Of a stretch of 64,000 nt of DNA, positions 8,840 through 18,197 are shown piece after piece. The position numbers and the translations under genes are program-made. The notes beneath the pieces are model-generated. The model saw only the letters and a list, made by a program, of their open reading frames with translations, made no database searches and was not told where the DNA came from. How positions within the stretch are numbered: the first letter of the stretch is position 1; each line of letters begins with the position of its first letter. Origin of the DNA: Taibaiella chishuiensis. Its GTDB lineage: Bacteria; Bacteroidota; Bacteroidia; Chitinophagales; Chitinophagaceae. The stretch is from the NCBI RefSeq assembly GCF_003014535.1, contig NZ_PYGD01000001.1, positions 992,001 to 1,056,000 of the forward strand. The letters run 5' to 3'.

Positions 8840-9475
8840 TTTTTTATGGCTGTCCGGGATTGGCAATGCCGTTCCAGGACATTGTTTAGCAACAGCGCGT
8901 ATCTTATGTGCTGAGCAATAAACAGCCGGTTCATAAACATATGCATCTAGCTGGAGCATAAAGGACAAAACCATTTATGACACCATTCTTGTTCCAGTTT
9001 TTTCCGGATCACTGCCCCCGGTACGGAACCGCAGGACAGTTGCTCCTGTTTCTATTTGTTGTCGTCATTTTCAGGGTTAAAAAAATGACGGGAAATAAAA
9101 GCCTGGCACCTTTCCCGGCTTCCCATCCACAGCTGTCGCCGTTCTTCTTACAGCGTAGTGTATCCGGGCGGCCCTGCAAAAACAGGTGAACCGGGGTGTA
9201 CGAAGGCCATCATTATAAAACAAAGATCCTGTCCTGCTTCCCGGTCCCTCCTGTAAGGTACCGGTGGCGCCTGGCGCGGGGCACAATAGCGCTGCAACAC
9301 ATGAAAAAGAATTTGCCGGGTAAACGGTCCTGTAACCCGTTTTCGGCGAACCGCGGCCAGCCGGTTGTACTACCGGCCCCGTAGTTTTAGCACCGCAATA
9401 TACTTTAAAATATAACCATTCGCTATACAAAGAAAAATTCCTTTTTAATTCGATACCGCAACCGTTCCGGTCCTG
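8840..9475 (-). pseudogene. Decayed C-terminal remnant of a third LanB dehydratase
   Basis: This stretch between LanC1 and the exporter encodes pieces that line up with the C-terminus of LanB1. In order on the minus strand: 'NGCGIELKRNFSLYSEWLYFKVYCG' type sequence (~9465-9380; LanB1 has LHSEWLYFKVYSG), then, in another frame, GYTT, RQLW...RERCQAFISRHFFNPENDDN (LanB1 KQLNDKYRNLQKAIARHLDTDQDDEN), and MFMNRLFIAQHIRYALLL (LanB1 MFMNRLFLAQQRKYELLI). The 3' frame has in-frame stops at 8947-8949 (TAG where LanB1 has Tyr in SYIHMF), 9052-9054 and 9148-9150. The two parts are in different frames and the middle of the domain is largely deleted. No N-terminal glutamylation domain was found. It is clearly non-functional. 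Confidence 0.85.
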
Positions 9476-9730
9476 CCGGGGTGACTCCTGCGGTGCTACC
9501 TGGTTTCCGGTAGCCGTGCCCTGCGGCGCTGTTCAGCGTCGCAGGACCGGTTATAGCTACAAGCCCCTGTTATACGCAGCGCGCATCCCGCAGGGCAGGC
9601 GCTGCCGGGCAGACACCTGTAACGCGGGAGCGCTACGAATATAAACAGGGGCATAACGTATGCAGGGCAATATTGTACTAATGCGTATTTACTGCGTACA
9701 AACGGGAAAGGTGCAGCAACAATGGGGGTA

Positions 9731-10960
9731 TCAGGAGAAGAGCAAGGCCCGGTCCCATCCGCTATCGTTATACAGGCTGCTGATCAGCGACAGGCCGATA
9801 CCGCTTATGCCCACGAGGAAACCCTGCGAGCGCGTCCATTCTATGGGAACTTCGCCGGTATGTACCCGGAAACCGGCAAAGCCTTCATCGAAGACGCCCA
9901 TCTTAAGCGTTTCTTCCTGCCAGTAATTGCTGGCTTCCAGGAAGGTGGCATCGCCGGTATGCAGATGCATACGTTTAAAGATCTGCGCCAGGCCCGATGT
10001 GCCATGGCATAAGCCGGCATCGAACAGCGCAAACACCTCCTGGTCCTGCCGGGTGCAAAGTTCCAGCCCGTAAGATAAGGTGTCGTTGTATAGTTGCTGG
10101 TCCCCGGTTTGCAGTGCGGCCATCATCAGCGAAAGGGTAACGCCCGGATCGCCGTGGCACCAGGCCATACGGGTGATATGCTCCGACTCGCGTTCGTCGT
10201 TCACCATATGATAGGGGTAAAAATCGATGCCGTCGGTTTGGGTCCTGCAGGACCTGATATAGCTGGCCAGGCGTTGTATGTCGGCCGCCCGTTCCGGGGC
10301 CAGTACACCCGCCTGCTGCGCCAGGGAGAGGAACGCAAGGATACTGGAGAGGCCATGTGCCATGCCCAGTGTGGTTACCCGCTTCTCGGCATGCTCTCTT
10401 TTAAAACCATAGTAGTCCTGCCAGAGTATGCCCTGGTCGTGGTTTTCGCGGAAGGAGAACAGGATTTCGATCAACTGGTCGAGGTAGCTTTTTACACTTT
10501 TATCGGAGGCGTACCGCTCCAGGAAATAACGGCCCTTACCGATCATGCCCACAAAATAATCGTAACGGAACAGCGACATGTTCTCGCGTACCGCTTCGAA
10601 GATCAGCTCGTCGAAATCCCGGATGTTCTCTTCATAGGCCGGATCGAGCATGCCCGCGTTGACCAGGTGTTGCAGGCACCAGGCAATACCCGTAATACCA
10701 TGCGAAAAAGAGTCGTCTACCTCGATCTGTTCGGTCACTTCGATCATACGGTCGATAAGGCTGTACATACGGGCGCCCGCTGCTTCGTCGCCGGTGCATT
10801 TATAGAGATAACCATAAAAAAGAATAATGCCGCCCAGGCCCGAAAAAAGGGAGGGCAGTTCGATCTCCAGTTGGCCATCGAGTACCTGCCGGATCTGTTG
10901 CAGCTTTTGCAACAGGGCGGCGTTCAGGCTCAGGGGTTCAGCGCTGTATAATGTTTGCAT
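9731..10960 (-). CDS. Lanthionine synthetase C-family cyclase (LanC1)
   Basis: Starting at the ATG at 10960 gives 409 residues (MQTLYSAEPLSLN...), close to the other two LanC proteins here. An ATG further upstream (11053) would add 31 residues and a 124-base overlap with the gene before. Zinc ligands are visible as Cys268 in WCHGDPG and Cys318-His319 in LCHGTSG. GIxG(I/L)-type barrel repeats (HGITGIAWCL, GLGGIILFYG, GISGIGLSLI) mark the alpha-toroid. It adds Cys thiols to dehydrated Ser/Thr to form (methyl)lanthionine rings. The start overlaps the end of the ChaN/Ere-like gene by 31 bases, which suggests coupled translation. Its natural LanB partner is probably the adjacent pseudogene, so it may now depend on LanB1. 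Confidence 0.92.
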   Translation of the reverse strand: MQTLYSAEPLSLNAALLQKLQQIRQVLDGQLEIELPSLFSGLGGIILFYGYLYKCTGDEAAGARMYSLIDRMIEVTEQIEVDDSFSHGITGIAWCLQHLVNAGMLDPAYEENIRDFDELIFEAVRENMSLFRYDYFVGMIGKGRYFLERYASDKSVKSYLDQLIEILFSFRENHDQGILWQDYYGFKREHAEKRVTTLGMAHGLSSILAFLSLAQQAGVLAPERAADIQRLASYIRSCRTQTDGIDFYPYHMVNDERESEHITRMAWCHGDPGVTLSLMMAALQTGDQQLYNDTLSYGLELCTRQDQEVFALFDAGLCHGTSGLAQIFKRMHLHTGDATFLEASNYWQEETLKMGVFDEGFAGFRVHTGEVPIEWTRSQGFLVGISGIGLSLISSLYNDSGWDRALLFS

Positions 10961-12078
10961 AGGATAAGGTAGTTGAAATGACTGATATAAGGACCCGCGC
11001 AGGAAGCCGCTACGGGAATAATGCCTAAAGAATGGGTAAGCTGAGCCTGGCACGCTTCCAGGGTGGTGAGCAGCGCGGCGTTGCTTTTGCGGTAAGGCCC
11101 GTAGGCCCGTACGATGCCGTCGTTCTCAATCGTACGGCTATTGGCTTTGCCGGTAGTGGTATTAAAGTACTGGACGCCGGTAATGCAAAGCCCCCGGGGC
11201 ATCTGCTGCGACCGGTAGTAATCCCGGAGCTGACTGGCAAACATGCCCTTGCCATCGGCAGTGTTGACATGTGTTTCGCCAAACGAAGCGAAGAAGGTCG
11301 TGTGGGCCGGGTTAAGGTCGTATAACTTCAACATCAGGACAAAGTTCGCCAGCAGCTCATCATCGCGCGAGCCGCGGTAATCGGTATATGCGCTGGTAAC
11401 AGCCAGCAGCTCCCGGTAACCGGCTTTAAGGAGTTGCCGGTAATGTTGCAGCTCCTGCTGCAACAGGGCAGCGATTTTTTGGTTGTAATTACGGATTTGT
11501 TTTTTGCTGCCGGCTGTGCAGGCCGCGTGTAATAAGGGGATAAGCCCGTCGCCCGGCGCCTGTTGCCGTAATGCGGTTTCAAAGTAGCGCAGGCAATCAT
11601 GATAGGCTATGGTTTTGAAACCGGAAGCATCGTTGCCGATACAGAGGTCTATGCCGATAAAACGGATCTGCATACTATCGGGTTGCCCGCTGTTGAGACG
11701 GCGCAATTGCTGTAATAACCAGGTACTATGGCGGCTGTCGGGATGGCTAAGCAGGCTGTCGGTACCGGTTTGCAGGAAGAGATTATAGCGGAACGCATAA
11801 CTATGCGGCATTTCCAGGATAACATACCGTAATGCCCGCTCCCGGTGCAATTTCCTGATATAAATGAATTGCAGTACAGGGTTGATATCGATATTATGAA
11901 GTTCTGAAAGCAGGAAGAATCGCGCTTCGGGTACCGCATCGAAGTCCAGGCGCCGGCCCAGGCCGGCGGTGTCGGTATCTACCATAGCCTTGCTGATACA
12001 GGAACGTATATCCCGGGCAATGCAAGGCCGCCACAGGAGCAAGAAGCACAGGAAAAGAAACGGGGTGTAGCGGCGCAT
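10930..12078 (-). CDS. Secreted EreA/ChaN-like superfamily protein (Ere1)
   Basis: The ATG at 12078 gives MRRYTPFLFLCFLLLWRPCIA, a signal peptide. The upstream alternative start (a TTG at 12117) lies inside the terminator hairpin of the preceding precursor gene and is rejected. The mature protein (~360 residues) has the superfamily's acidic-His motif SELHNID near residue 60, a Glu in 'YVILEMPHSY', a Gly-Ile-Asp block (RFIGIDL), and a second late motif FGETHVNT. Families with this fold include erythromycin esterases, the haem-uptake protein ChaN and Tiki/TraB proteases. It lies between precursor 1 and LanC1. Possible roles are leader or peptide processing, or self-protection, outside the cytoplasm. 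No direct evidence decides this. Confidence 0.7.
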   Translation of the reverse strand: MRRYTPFLFLCFLLLWRPCIARDIRSCISKAMVDTDTAGLGRRLDFDAVPEARFFLLSELHNIDINPVLQFIYIRKLHRERALRYVILEMPHSYAFRYNLFLQTGTDSLLSHPDSRHSTWLLQQLRRLNSGQPDSMQIRFIGIDLCIGNDASGFKTIAYHDCLRYFETALRQQAPGDGLIPLLHAACTAGSKKQIRNYNQKIAALLQQELQHYRQLLKAGYRELLAVTSAYTDYRGSRDDELLANFVLMLKLYDLNPAHTTFFASFGETHVNTADGKGMFASQLRDYYRSQQMPRGLCITGVQYFNTTTGKANSRTIENDGIVRAYGPYRKSNAALLTTLEACQAQLTHSLGIIPVAASCAGPYISHFNYLILCKHYTALNP

Positions 12079-12091
12079 AGAAATAACATAA

Positions 12092-12123
12092 ACCCGGTTG
12101 CCATGTCGGCACGGCAACCGGGT
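12092..12123 (-). terminator. Hairpin after lanthipeptide precursor 1
   Basis: A perfect 11-bp stem ACCCGGTTGCC / GGCAACCGGGT with a 10-base loop starts 8 bases after the precursor stop codon. TTTATG follows on the minus strand. It is likely a partial terminator that lowers expression of the downstream genes. Confidence 0.75.
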
Positions 12124-12131
12124 GGATTGGC

Positions 12132-12362
12132 TTAGCAGTTAGAGCAACGGGTAGTACCCCTGTTGGTCATCCTGGCGCAGCTGTTCCTTTCGCTGCAGGC
12201 TACACCGATAGACAAGATACCCGGAGTGCCCGGATCGAGTGAAATGGTACCGCCGCCGCCACCGGTGGTCACGGCTCCGCCTTTTACTGCGTCGATTTCG
12301 TTGTTGGTCAGGTTAGATACCCTTACTTTTCTGATAGAAAGTTTTTTGATGTCCTTTTTCAT
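12132..12362 (-). CDS. Class I lanthipeptide precursor 1
   Basis: The 76-residue peptide starts at the ATG at 12362 (MKKDIKKLSIRKVRV). The leader of 29 residues carries the Bacteroidota class I pattern (KKLSIRKVRVSNLTNNEID) and ends AVKGG. The 47-residue core starts AVTTGGGGGT, a flexible Gly run, and ends with four Cys in its last 22 residues (ACSERNSC, RCSNC) among many Ser/Thr, which fits (methyl)lanthionine formation. The gene lies 178 bases after LanB1 and 54 bases before Ere1, with a terminator hairpin directly behind it. The C39 exporter is the likely leader protease. Ring pattern cannot be read from sequence. Confidence 0.88.
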   Translation of the reverse strand: MKKDIKKLSIRKVRVSNLTNNEIDAVKGGAVTTGGGGGTISLDPGTPGILSIGVACSERNSCARMTNRGTTRCSNC

Positions 12363-12540
12363 TTGATGTGATTTGATATTTCCCGTTTTGTCGTACAGGA
12401 ATAAAAACGCTGTCATTTTAAGTGTGCAGGCACTGCGCTCTTCGCATTTGTAATCCGCCCTGAAGAGAAGCGGTGTGCTGCCGGCCGGCTTATCGCTGCA
12501 GTCGAAAAGCTGCCGTAGGCAATAGGGTTGGGTTGCCGGA

Positions 12541-15500
12541 TCAGGCCGGCTGCACCTGTTTATGTTTAGCCATCGCTAGTTGCGACAGGTAATATTTATC
12601 CAGGAAGAAGTAGATCAGCAATTCATATTTACGTTGCTGCGCCAGGAAGAGCCGGTTCATGAACATGTGGATATAACTGCGCAGCAGGTCGTCGAGTCTT
12701 GCTGTGTCGTCCTGTACGACCGACAGTATTCGCTCTATTACAGGGCCGTTACTGATCGAACGCGTTTCGAAGATAGCCGCCGCTTCTGCGATACCGTTTT
12801 CATCGTCCTGGTCAGTGTCGAGATGACGGGCAATTGCTTTTTGCAGGTTGCGGTACTTGTCGTTGAGTTGTTTTTGCAAAGCCGGGTGACCACCAAATTC
12901 TTTAAAGAAGCTGGTCTGCATGGCCTTCAGCAGTTTGCTGCGGCTTTCGGTAGTATACCCGAAATCGTCGAGCAATTTGCCAATGCCACGCATCGCGAAG
13001 TAAAGCCGGTATTGTTCGATCTCTTCGCCATCGAGCAGGTTGATAAAGCGCAACACGGCCAGGCTGTCGTTGCAAAACAAATGCTCTGCCGCTTCGATAA
13101 GGTCGTCGCCGTAGCGCTCCAGCTCCCGGCTGTAGCGATCGGTGGTTACTTTATACAGGGTTCCGGTGTCCAGCAAGGGTTGCAGTACTGCCATCAACTG
13201 CCGGGCCACCGCTGCTTGTTTGCGGGTATCGGTATTGTAAAAACGGATGCGGAAGTGTGCCCCGCTTTCGTCGCGGTAACGGATAAAAAAGAAACGTTCG
13301 AACAAGCCGTCTTCGAGTCCCTGTTCCACAAAGGGCAGCAGGCATTCTTTCAATACCTTCTCGGCTGTAACGGAGCCGCTGTATACTTTAAAGTAAAGCC
13401 ATTCGCTGTGCAGGGCAAAGTGGCGCTGCGCTTTACCGGATTTTTGCAGCAGGACGCCGGTATCGTTACCGCCTTGCTGTGCGGGCAGCGTGACCGGTAT
13501 AATAATTTCGTTGGTAAACGGCGCATCGCCCGGCCCGCGCACCACACAGTTCTCTTCCGTAAACAGGAACTCTTCGAGCAGCACGGATTTATGGCGGTTA
13601 AGATAATGCAGGAAGAGCTCCCGCCCCAGCTCCTGTTCGAAGTCGATCAGCAGTTCATTATCGCCCTCTACATAAACCACCCGGACCGGTATGCCTGCTT
13701 CGTTGCGAAAGGCCTGGAGGGCGGCATCGCGGCCGGCTTTATCCTTTGGCAGGTTGCCCAGGTCTTTTTCTTCGACCCGCCATTTGGCCTTATGCAGTAC
13801 CAGGTTCTTGTATACTACGCGGGGCAGGTGTCGCAACTGTACCAGCGGCCCCCAGTCCCATACATTGGGATAGGCGATATGCTGGGCCTGTAGGTCGCAG
13901 AGAAAGCGGTATACCGGCAGGCTTTTTACGCTGAAGTTATGTGCAGTGGTAAGCCTGGGCATAATGCGTTTACCCAGTTTATGACTGAATAGGATCACTT
14001 CGTCCTGTTCGATGCGCACATAGAGGTCTTCCAGGGGTATCTGGTGTTCCTTGTCCGTGCCGGACTTGCCTACATAAGGGATCTCGTAGCGGCGCAGTAC
14101 GGGCCGGAGCAGGATATTGCCTACCCTGGCCTGTGGCAGGTGCGCGATCTCGGCATAGATCACCTCCGGGTCAGTAGCTTCTTCGGCAGCCAGTATGGTT
14201 TGAGTAAGCTGGCATATGGCCGCATCGCCATGGGTAAAGCGCCCAAGTATATTACCACCCGAAGGACCACTAAAGCCCGAGAGGTCGAAGACGAAATGCT
14301 CCGCATCCAGCAGCCCGTCCTGTTTGAGTAAACTGCCCATCAGGTGCATGCTCGAAGGGAAGGTATAATTTTCTGTTTGTTTGCGGAATGCTTCCAGCTC
14401 TTCTTCCGTAACAACCACCTGGTCCTGCTTATGCTTTAGCCAGTCATGGTATTTCGATAGGGTAAAATGGGTAATGTAGTCTTCGTGGGCGCTGTTCTGG
14501 CTGCCGGGTACAAAGGCCAGCAGGTCGTCGATCCAGGCGCTGCCCCCGGCCAGCTCGTCGCGGGCGCTGCCATAGCCGATGCCCAGGTCGGCATCGAGCA
14601 CGATGGCCAGCGGTACTTCGGCCTCTTCGTAGCGGGCATAGAATTTTTGCTTAAAATCGTCGAGATCTTTGTTTTTGGCAGGTCTGGCAAGGGCTTTCAG
14701 GTCTTCGGCCTGGTTGATGATAGCCGTTATCAACGACTTGCTGATGGTCTGTTCAGCCGTATCAAGGAAGAGGTCGGCCTGCAGGGTATTTTTAGGCACA
14801 TCCACGCTCAGGCCCAGTTGCCGCAGTTCATCTTCTACCTGCTGGTAGTAAGCAACACCCGGCGCGGGGTTGCTGATCAGGGCCTGTATCTTCTTCAGTT
14901 GTTGCAGGATGGGCATTATGTCGCTGAACGATTCCAGCTGCCCGATCAGCTGGTCCAAAGGTTCCTGGCCCGTAACACAGGGCTCAAGCGATGCCGTCAG
15001 CAATTGCGATTGCCACATATCGTCTATGAATTCGAGCGCGCTTGCTTCGTCTACCGCCTCCTGCTCCATCAGCATCAGGCACAGTTCCTGTACGGTAGCG
15101 CCTACGGCTGCCCGTTGCAGTGTTGCTTTAATATAGTCCGTTTTGTCGATGGAGGTGAGGTGGTAATTCCGGACATTGTTCTGTATGGTATATTCGGCAT
15201 AACGGAACCCGTCCGGCAGTTCATAGAGGCTATTGTTGGTATACAGGACTACCTGTTCGCGGATCACCGGCATGCCGATCAGGGCCTGGATGATCCCGGA
15301 AATATAGTTCATGTCGATGCGCAGGCGGCGCATATGTTGTGCCTTATCGCCCAGCAACAACCGGGTTGCCTGTTCGTCGCTTACGCCGGCCAGTGCCGAT
15401 CCGGCAAAGGTGCCGTAAGGCGTACAGCGGGTACAGCTGCGTAACCAGTATTTGGCAAAACTCTGCCGCAGCTTCTCAACCGGTCCGGAGCGCCCGCCGC

Positions 15501-15648
15501 CGGCCTTTTGGTATTCGTTCCAGAACTCGGGCGAAGACAGGTAAAGGCCTTCCTGGAACAGGACATCGGTTTGCTCCGGGAAGCGAAAGGCCTGCTGCAG
15601 GCTTTGCAGAGGCGAGCGGAACAGGATATGATCGAAGTGCTGGTACAT
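12541..15648 (-). CDS. Full-length class I lanthipeptide dehydratase (LanB1)
   Basis: The 1035-residue protein has both expected domains: the N-terminal tRNA-dependent glutamylation domain (to ~700, with SCTRCTPYGTFAG near residue 75 and 'FSVKSLPVYRFLCDLQ' around 550) and the C-terminal elimination domain (SpaB_C) from 'SEWLYFKVYSG' (~745) to the end. The elimination domain holds FFFIRYRDESGAHFRIRF, where relatives such as LanB2 have RYADPNPHLRLRF, so this segment is divergent. Family members use glutamyl-tRNA to glutamylate Ser/Thr and then eliminate glutamate. The start is 13 bases after Ere2. It probably serves precursors 1 and 2, since the third LanB has decayed. Confidence 0.95.
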   Translation of the reverse strand: MYQHFDHILFRSPLQSLQQAFRFPEQTDVLFQEGLYLSSPEFWNEYQKAGGGRSGPVEKLRQSFAKYWLRSCTRCTPYGTFAGSALAGVSDEQATRLLLGDKAQHMRRLRIDMNYISGIIQALIGMPVIREQVVLYTNNSLYELPDGFRYAEYTIQNNVRNYHLTSIDKTDYIKATLQRAAVGATVQELCLMLMEQEAVDEASALEFIDDMWQSQLLTASLEPCVTGQEPLDQLIGQLESFSDIMPILQQLKKIQALISNPAPGVAYYQQVEDELRQLGLSVDVPKNTLQADLFLDTAEQTISKSLITAIINQAEDLKALARPAKNKDLDDFKQKFYARYEEAEVPLAIVLDADLGIGYGSARDELAGGSAWIDDLLAFVPGSQNSAHEDYITHFTLSKYHDWLKHKQDQVVVTEEELEAFRKQTENYTFPSSMHLMGSLLKQDGLLDAEHFVFDLSGFSGPSGGNILGRFTHGDAAICQLTQTILAAEEATDPEVIYAEIAHLPQARVGNILLRPVLRRYEIPYVGKSGTDKEHQIPLEDLYVRIEQDEVILFSHKLGKRIMPRLTTAHNFSVKSLPVYRFLCDLQAQHIAYPNVWDWGPLVQLRHLPRVVYKNLVLHKAKWRVEEKDLGNLPKDKAGRDAALQAFRNEAGIPVRVVYVEGDNELLIDFEQELGRELFLHYLNRHKSVLLEEFLFTEENCVVRGPGDAPFTNEIIIPVTLPAQQGGNDTGVLLQKSGKAQRHFALHSEWLYFKVYSGSVTAEKVLKECLLPFVEQGLEDGLFERFFFIRYRDESGAHFRIRFYNTDTRKQAAVARQLMAVLQPLLDTGTLYKVTTDRYSRELERYGDDLIEAAEHLFCNDSLAVLRFINLLDGEEIEQYRLYFAMRGIGKLLDDFGYTTESRSKLLKAMQTSFFKEFGGHPALQKQLNDKYRNLQKAIARHLDTDQDDENGIAEAAAIFETRSISNGPVIERILSVVQDDTARLDDLLRSYIHMFMNRLFLAQQRKYELLIYFFLDKYYLSQLAMAKHKQVQPA

Positions 15649-15661
15649 AAATACATTGGTT

Positions 15662-16651
15662 TTAACGGCGACAGTCGTAATGGTTGAACTCTTCTGCTGT
15701 TACCCGGATCCTGGCGCCGGAAAAGGCTACCAGGTCGAAGCCCAGGTCGCCGGTTGATGCCCCGGTGGCAAAAATGCCGGTGCTGAACAAACGTTGTTTG
15801 CTGCCGGCCGCGTAGCGTTCCATCATGCCGGCAGGCTTATCTTTGCGGCCTTCCCGGCCGAAAGCATTACGCAGTGCGATATGCCGGTTGGCGGCCCAGA
15901 TAACCGTTATGCCTTGTCTACCGGTGGAAAAATGACGCTCCAGGAAATCTATATTAGCGGCCATCATCTCTTCGCGTAACCTGATCTTGTCCTGGCTGCG
16001 GGTATAAGCCAACAGGCGTGCCAGCACTTTACGGTTTTCCAGGCAGCGCACCAGTAAGGCGGTATAAGCCGGCTGCTTGTCTGTACGTTTCAAATCGTTG
16101 ATGAGCGTATCCTGCGCAGCTATAACTAATGCTGCTTCTGTTGCGCTCAGGGCGCGGGTTTTAGCTCCCGGGTATTGTGCTATAGCCAGGGCCAGGAGCG
16201 CATCGCTGCGTTGTGCCGTTGCCCTCATGGCGCCGCTTATATAACCCTGTTCCAACAGGTAACGGTTAAGATACAGGAACGAACAGTTTTCCTGTGGATC
16301 CAGGCCGGCAACAATCACTTTGTTTTTTTCTATAAAGCCCGACAGGCCCGGGTATACGGCCTTCGTTTTCCAGAAGGGGTATACAAAATAGCTGTAAGGC
16401 TTTTGTTCGATCATTGCCAATACCGCATCGGTAAAGGGGCTTTCGAAATACAGGGCGCCTACCGTACAACGGCTATGGAGTTCCTGTAGCAAGGCCAGTT
16501 TATACAGGTGTTGTTGGTCGTCGTTGTGTTCGCTTTCGCCAAGCCCCACCAGTTGCGGCCCGGCCCGGCATATCTGTTCTGCCACTGAGGCGGCATCCTG
16601 GCCAAAGGCAGGCCCGGTACACAACAGGAGGACGAACAGCAGCCGGCTCAT
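15662..16651 (-). CDS. Secreted erythromycin-esterase-like protein (Ere2)
   Basis: The 329-residue protein starts MSRLLFVLLLCTGPAFGQ, a signal peptide. The mature part shows the erythromycin-esterase family pattern: GLGESEHND (Glu and His of the active-site ExxH), a Glu in 'GALYFESPF', 'VAGLDPQ', and 'IWAANRHIALRNAFG' with the late His. These match the residues that matter in Ere enzymes by position, as far as I can align by eye. Its start codon overlaps the LanC2 stop by 4 bases (ATGA type), so it belongs to the modification operon. A macrolide-esterase role is unlikely here. Peptide processing or resistance to the product is an inference. Confidence 0.75.
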   Translation of the reverse strand: MSRLLFVLLLCTGPAFGQDAASVAEQICRAGPQLVGLGESEHNDDQQHLYKLALLQELHSRCTVGALYFESPFTDAVLAMIEQKPYSYFVYPFWKTKAVYPGLSGFIEKNKVIVAGLDPQENCSFLYLNRYLLEQGYISGAMRATAQRSDALLALAIAQYPGAKTRALSATEAALVIAAQDTLINDLKRTDKQPAYTALLVRCLENRKVLARLLAYTRSQDKIRLREEMMAANIDFLERHFSTGRQGITVIWAANRHIALRNAFGREGRKDKPAGMMERYAAGSKQRLFSTGIFATGASTGDLGFDLVAFSGARIRVTAEEFNHYDCRR

Positions 16652-17874
16652 AACAGTAATATCTTTTGCCAGTCGCTGGTCGCGGGCTGCACCAGGCTCT
16701 GGTAGCTGAGCCCGATACCGGTAAGCCCTTCGAGCAGGCTGCTTTTTTCGGCCAGGGGCACATCCTTGTCTTCGTAAAAAAAATAACCATCGCCGCGTTT
16801 AAAGTCCAGGCCCTGTTCGTACCAGTATATCGATGCATCCCGGAATCGTTGCAGGCCGGTAGTGCGGTAGATGGCGTTATAGATCAGGATGCAACTGCTG
16901 CCGCCATGGCAAAGACAATTGTCGTAGATCACGGCACTGCCGCGGGTATCGCGCTTCAGGGTCCTGTCGGCCAGGGCCAGGCCTTCTGCATACAGCCCCT
17001 TATGTTGTAACTGCTTGCCTGCATGCAGCAGGGTACTGGCAATAGCCAGGTCGCCATAACACCAGGAAAGCCTTGTGGAGCGCCTGTTGTAGTCGGTTCG
17101 TTCCTGGAGTTGGTCGTCGAGGCGTATTTCGGTGGGGAACTTGGAAAATTGCAGGTCGTCGCCGTTAATGCTAAAGGTTTTCATAGCTTCGTAGGAATCG
17201 CAGATGATGCCTGCGATTTCCTGTTGTGCCGCTGCCGGCAGGAATCCCGCTATATCCGTAAGCAGGTACCACATCGAAGGTATGCCGTGTGCCAGGCCGA
17301 GATTATAGGCATAACCCTTACCCAGCTTCACATTCATATAGTCGAGCCAGAAGTATTTTTTGTTGACCCCGTACGTTGAGGCTTTAATTACCTTATGATA
17401 CAAGGCGGCAAAGTCTTCGGGGTTGCGGATCGCGTTCCTTTCCCTGAGATAGATGTAATCGCCGAGACTGCCGAAGAGCAGGTCGAAGTTGCCGTTATCC
17501 ATTTTATCCTGCAGCGAGGCATAAAGGTCGGCATCGATATCGTCGAATGATCCGGTATCCAGGAGGCTATGGTCGAATAAACGGTTTACATAACTCAGCG
17601 ACCATAACATACCCGAGAGTCCTCTCGCAAAGGAAAGGTCGTCAACCGAGCCGCACTGTTCCGCGATGCGGTTACAGAGGTCGTGTATCACGGCCAGGTC
17701 AGCATCATTCTTTACGGGTTGGTATTGGTAATGCTGTGCCAGGAAAAGGTTTACGCCTGCCAGACCCTGCATCAGCGAATAGTCGTTATGTACAGCGGCT
17801 TCGCGGGTCAGTGCCTGGTGTATACCCGACAGCTCGCTGGTAACCGAATGTTTTACATCTGATAATAACTCCAT
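16648..17874 (-). CDS. Lanthionine synthetase C-family cyclase (LanC2)
   Basis: From the ATG at 17874 (MELLSDVKHSVTSEL) the protein is 408 residues, matching LanC1. The longer frame would begin at a TTG at 17928. Zinc ligands are Cys272 in WCYGDLA and Cys322-His323 in LCHGGSS. Toroid repeats include 'MQGLAGVNLFL', 'ARGLSGMLWSL' and 'LEGLTGIGLSY'. It is the first enzyme gene after precursor 2, separated by ~320 bases containing a terminator-like hairpin. It overlaps Ere2 by 4 bases, and LanB1 follows Ere2, so LanC2-Ere2-LanB1 form one tight operon. Confidence 0.92.
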   Translation of the reverse strand: MELLSDVKHSVTSELSGIHQALTREAAVHNDYSLMQGLAGVNLFLAQHYQYQPVKNDADLAVIHDLCNRIAEQCGSVDDLSFARGLSGMLWSLSYVNRLFDHSLLDTGSFDDIDADLYASLQDKMDNGNFDLLFGSLGDYIYLRERNAIRNPEDFAALYHKVIKASTYGVNKKYFWLDYMNVKLGKGYAYNLGLAHGIPSMWYLLTDIAGFLPAAAQQEIAGIICDSYEAMKTFSINGDDLQFSKFPTEIRLDDQLQERTDYNRRSTRLSWCYGDLAIASTLLHAGKQLQHKGLYAEGLALADRTLKRDTRGSAVIYDNCLCHGGSSCILIYNAIYRTTGLQRFRDASIYWYEQGLDFKRGDGYFFYEDKDVPLAEKSSLLEGLTGIGLSYQSLVQPATSDWQKILLL

Positions 17875-18148
17875 AGACCGGTTGCTTGATGGGTGTGCGA
17901 AGAAGGATAGTGAAAGGGAATGATCCAACCTGAATGTATTTCGGACGGCAATTCAGGTCGGATCCCTTTTTGTCTTTATTGGTGATGTTGGTGCTTGTCG
18001 TACAAATATATCCAGCTGCCTGAAAGGCAGGAAATGAATAGGATAAACGGGAGTATAACAGGGATAAACCGGCGGGATAGTTTTGATAATACCCTTTTCT
18101 ATAAGTTCGTAGCGGGACGCAACGAGCAGTGCAGAATATGTAAATGCA

Positions 18149-18180
18149 AAACGCCCCGGAGCAAGAAGACCGGGGCGTTT
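18149..18180 (-). terminator. Hairpin after lanthipeptide precursor 2
   Basis: A perfect 11-bp stem AAACGCCCCGG / CCGGGGCGTTT with a 10-base loop is followed on the minus strand by TTTTGCATTT. It lies 18 bases behind the precursor stop and 275 bases before LanC2. It is a likely partial terminator. Confidence 0.8.
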
Positions 18181-18197
18181 ATATAAAAACAAAAGTA

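Noticed and set aside
8829-9730. Insertion sequence or transposon scar as the cause of the LanB decay
   Set aside because: No transposase fragment, terminal inverted repeat or target-site duplication could be seen; point stops, a frameshift and deletions explain it.
10094-10951. Long plus-strand frame opposite LanC1
   Set aside because: It is a shadow of LanC1, whose zinc ligands and toroid repeats are intact.
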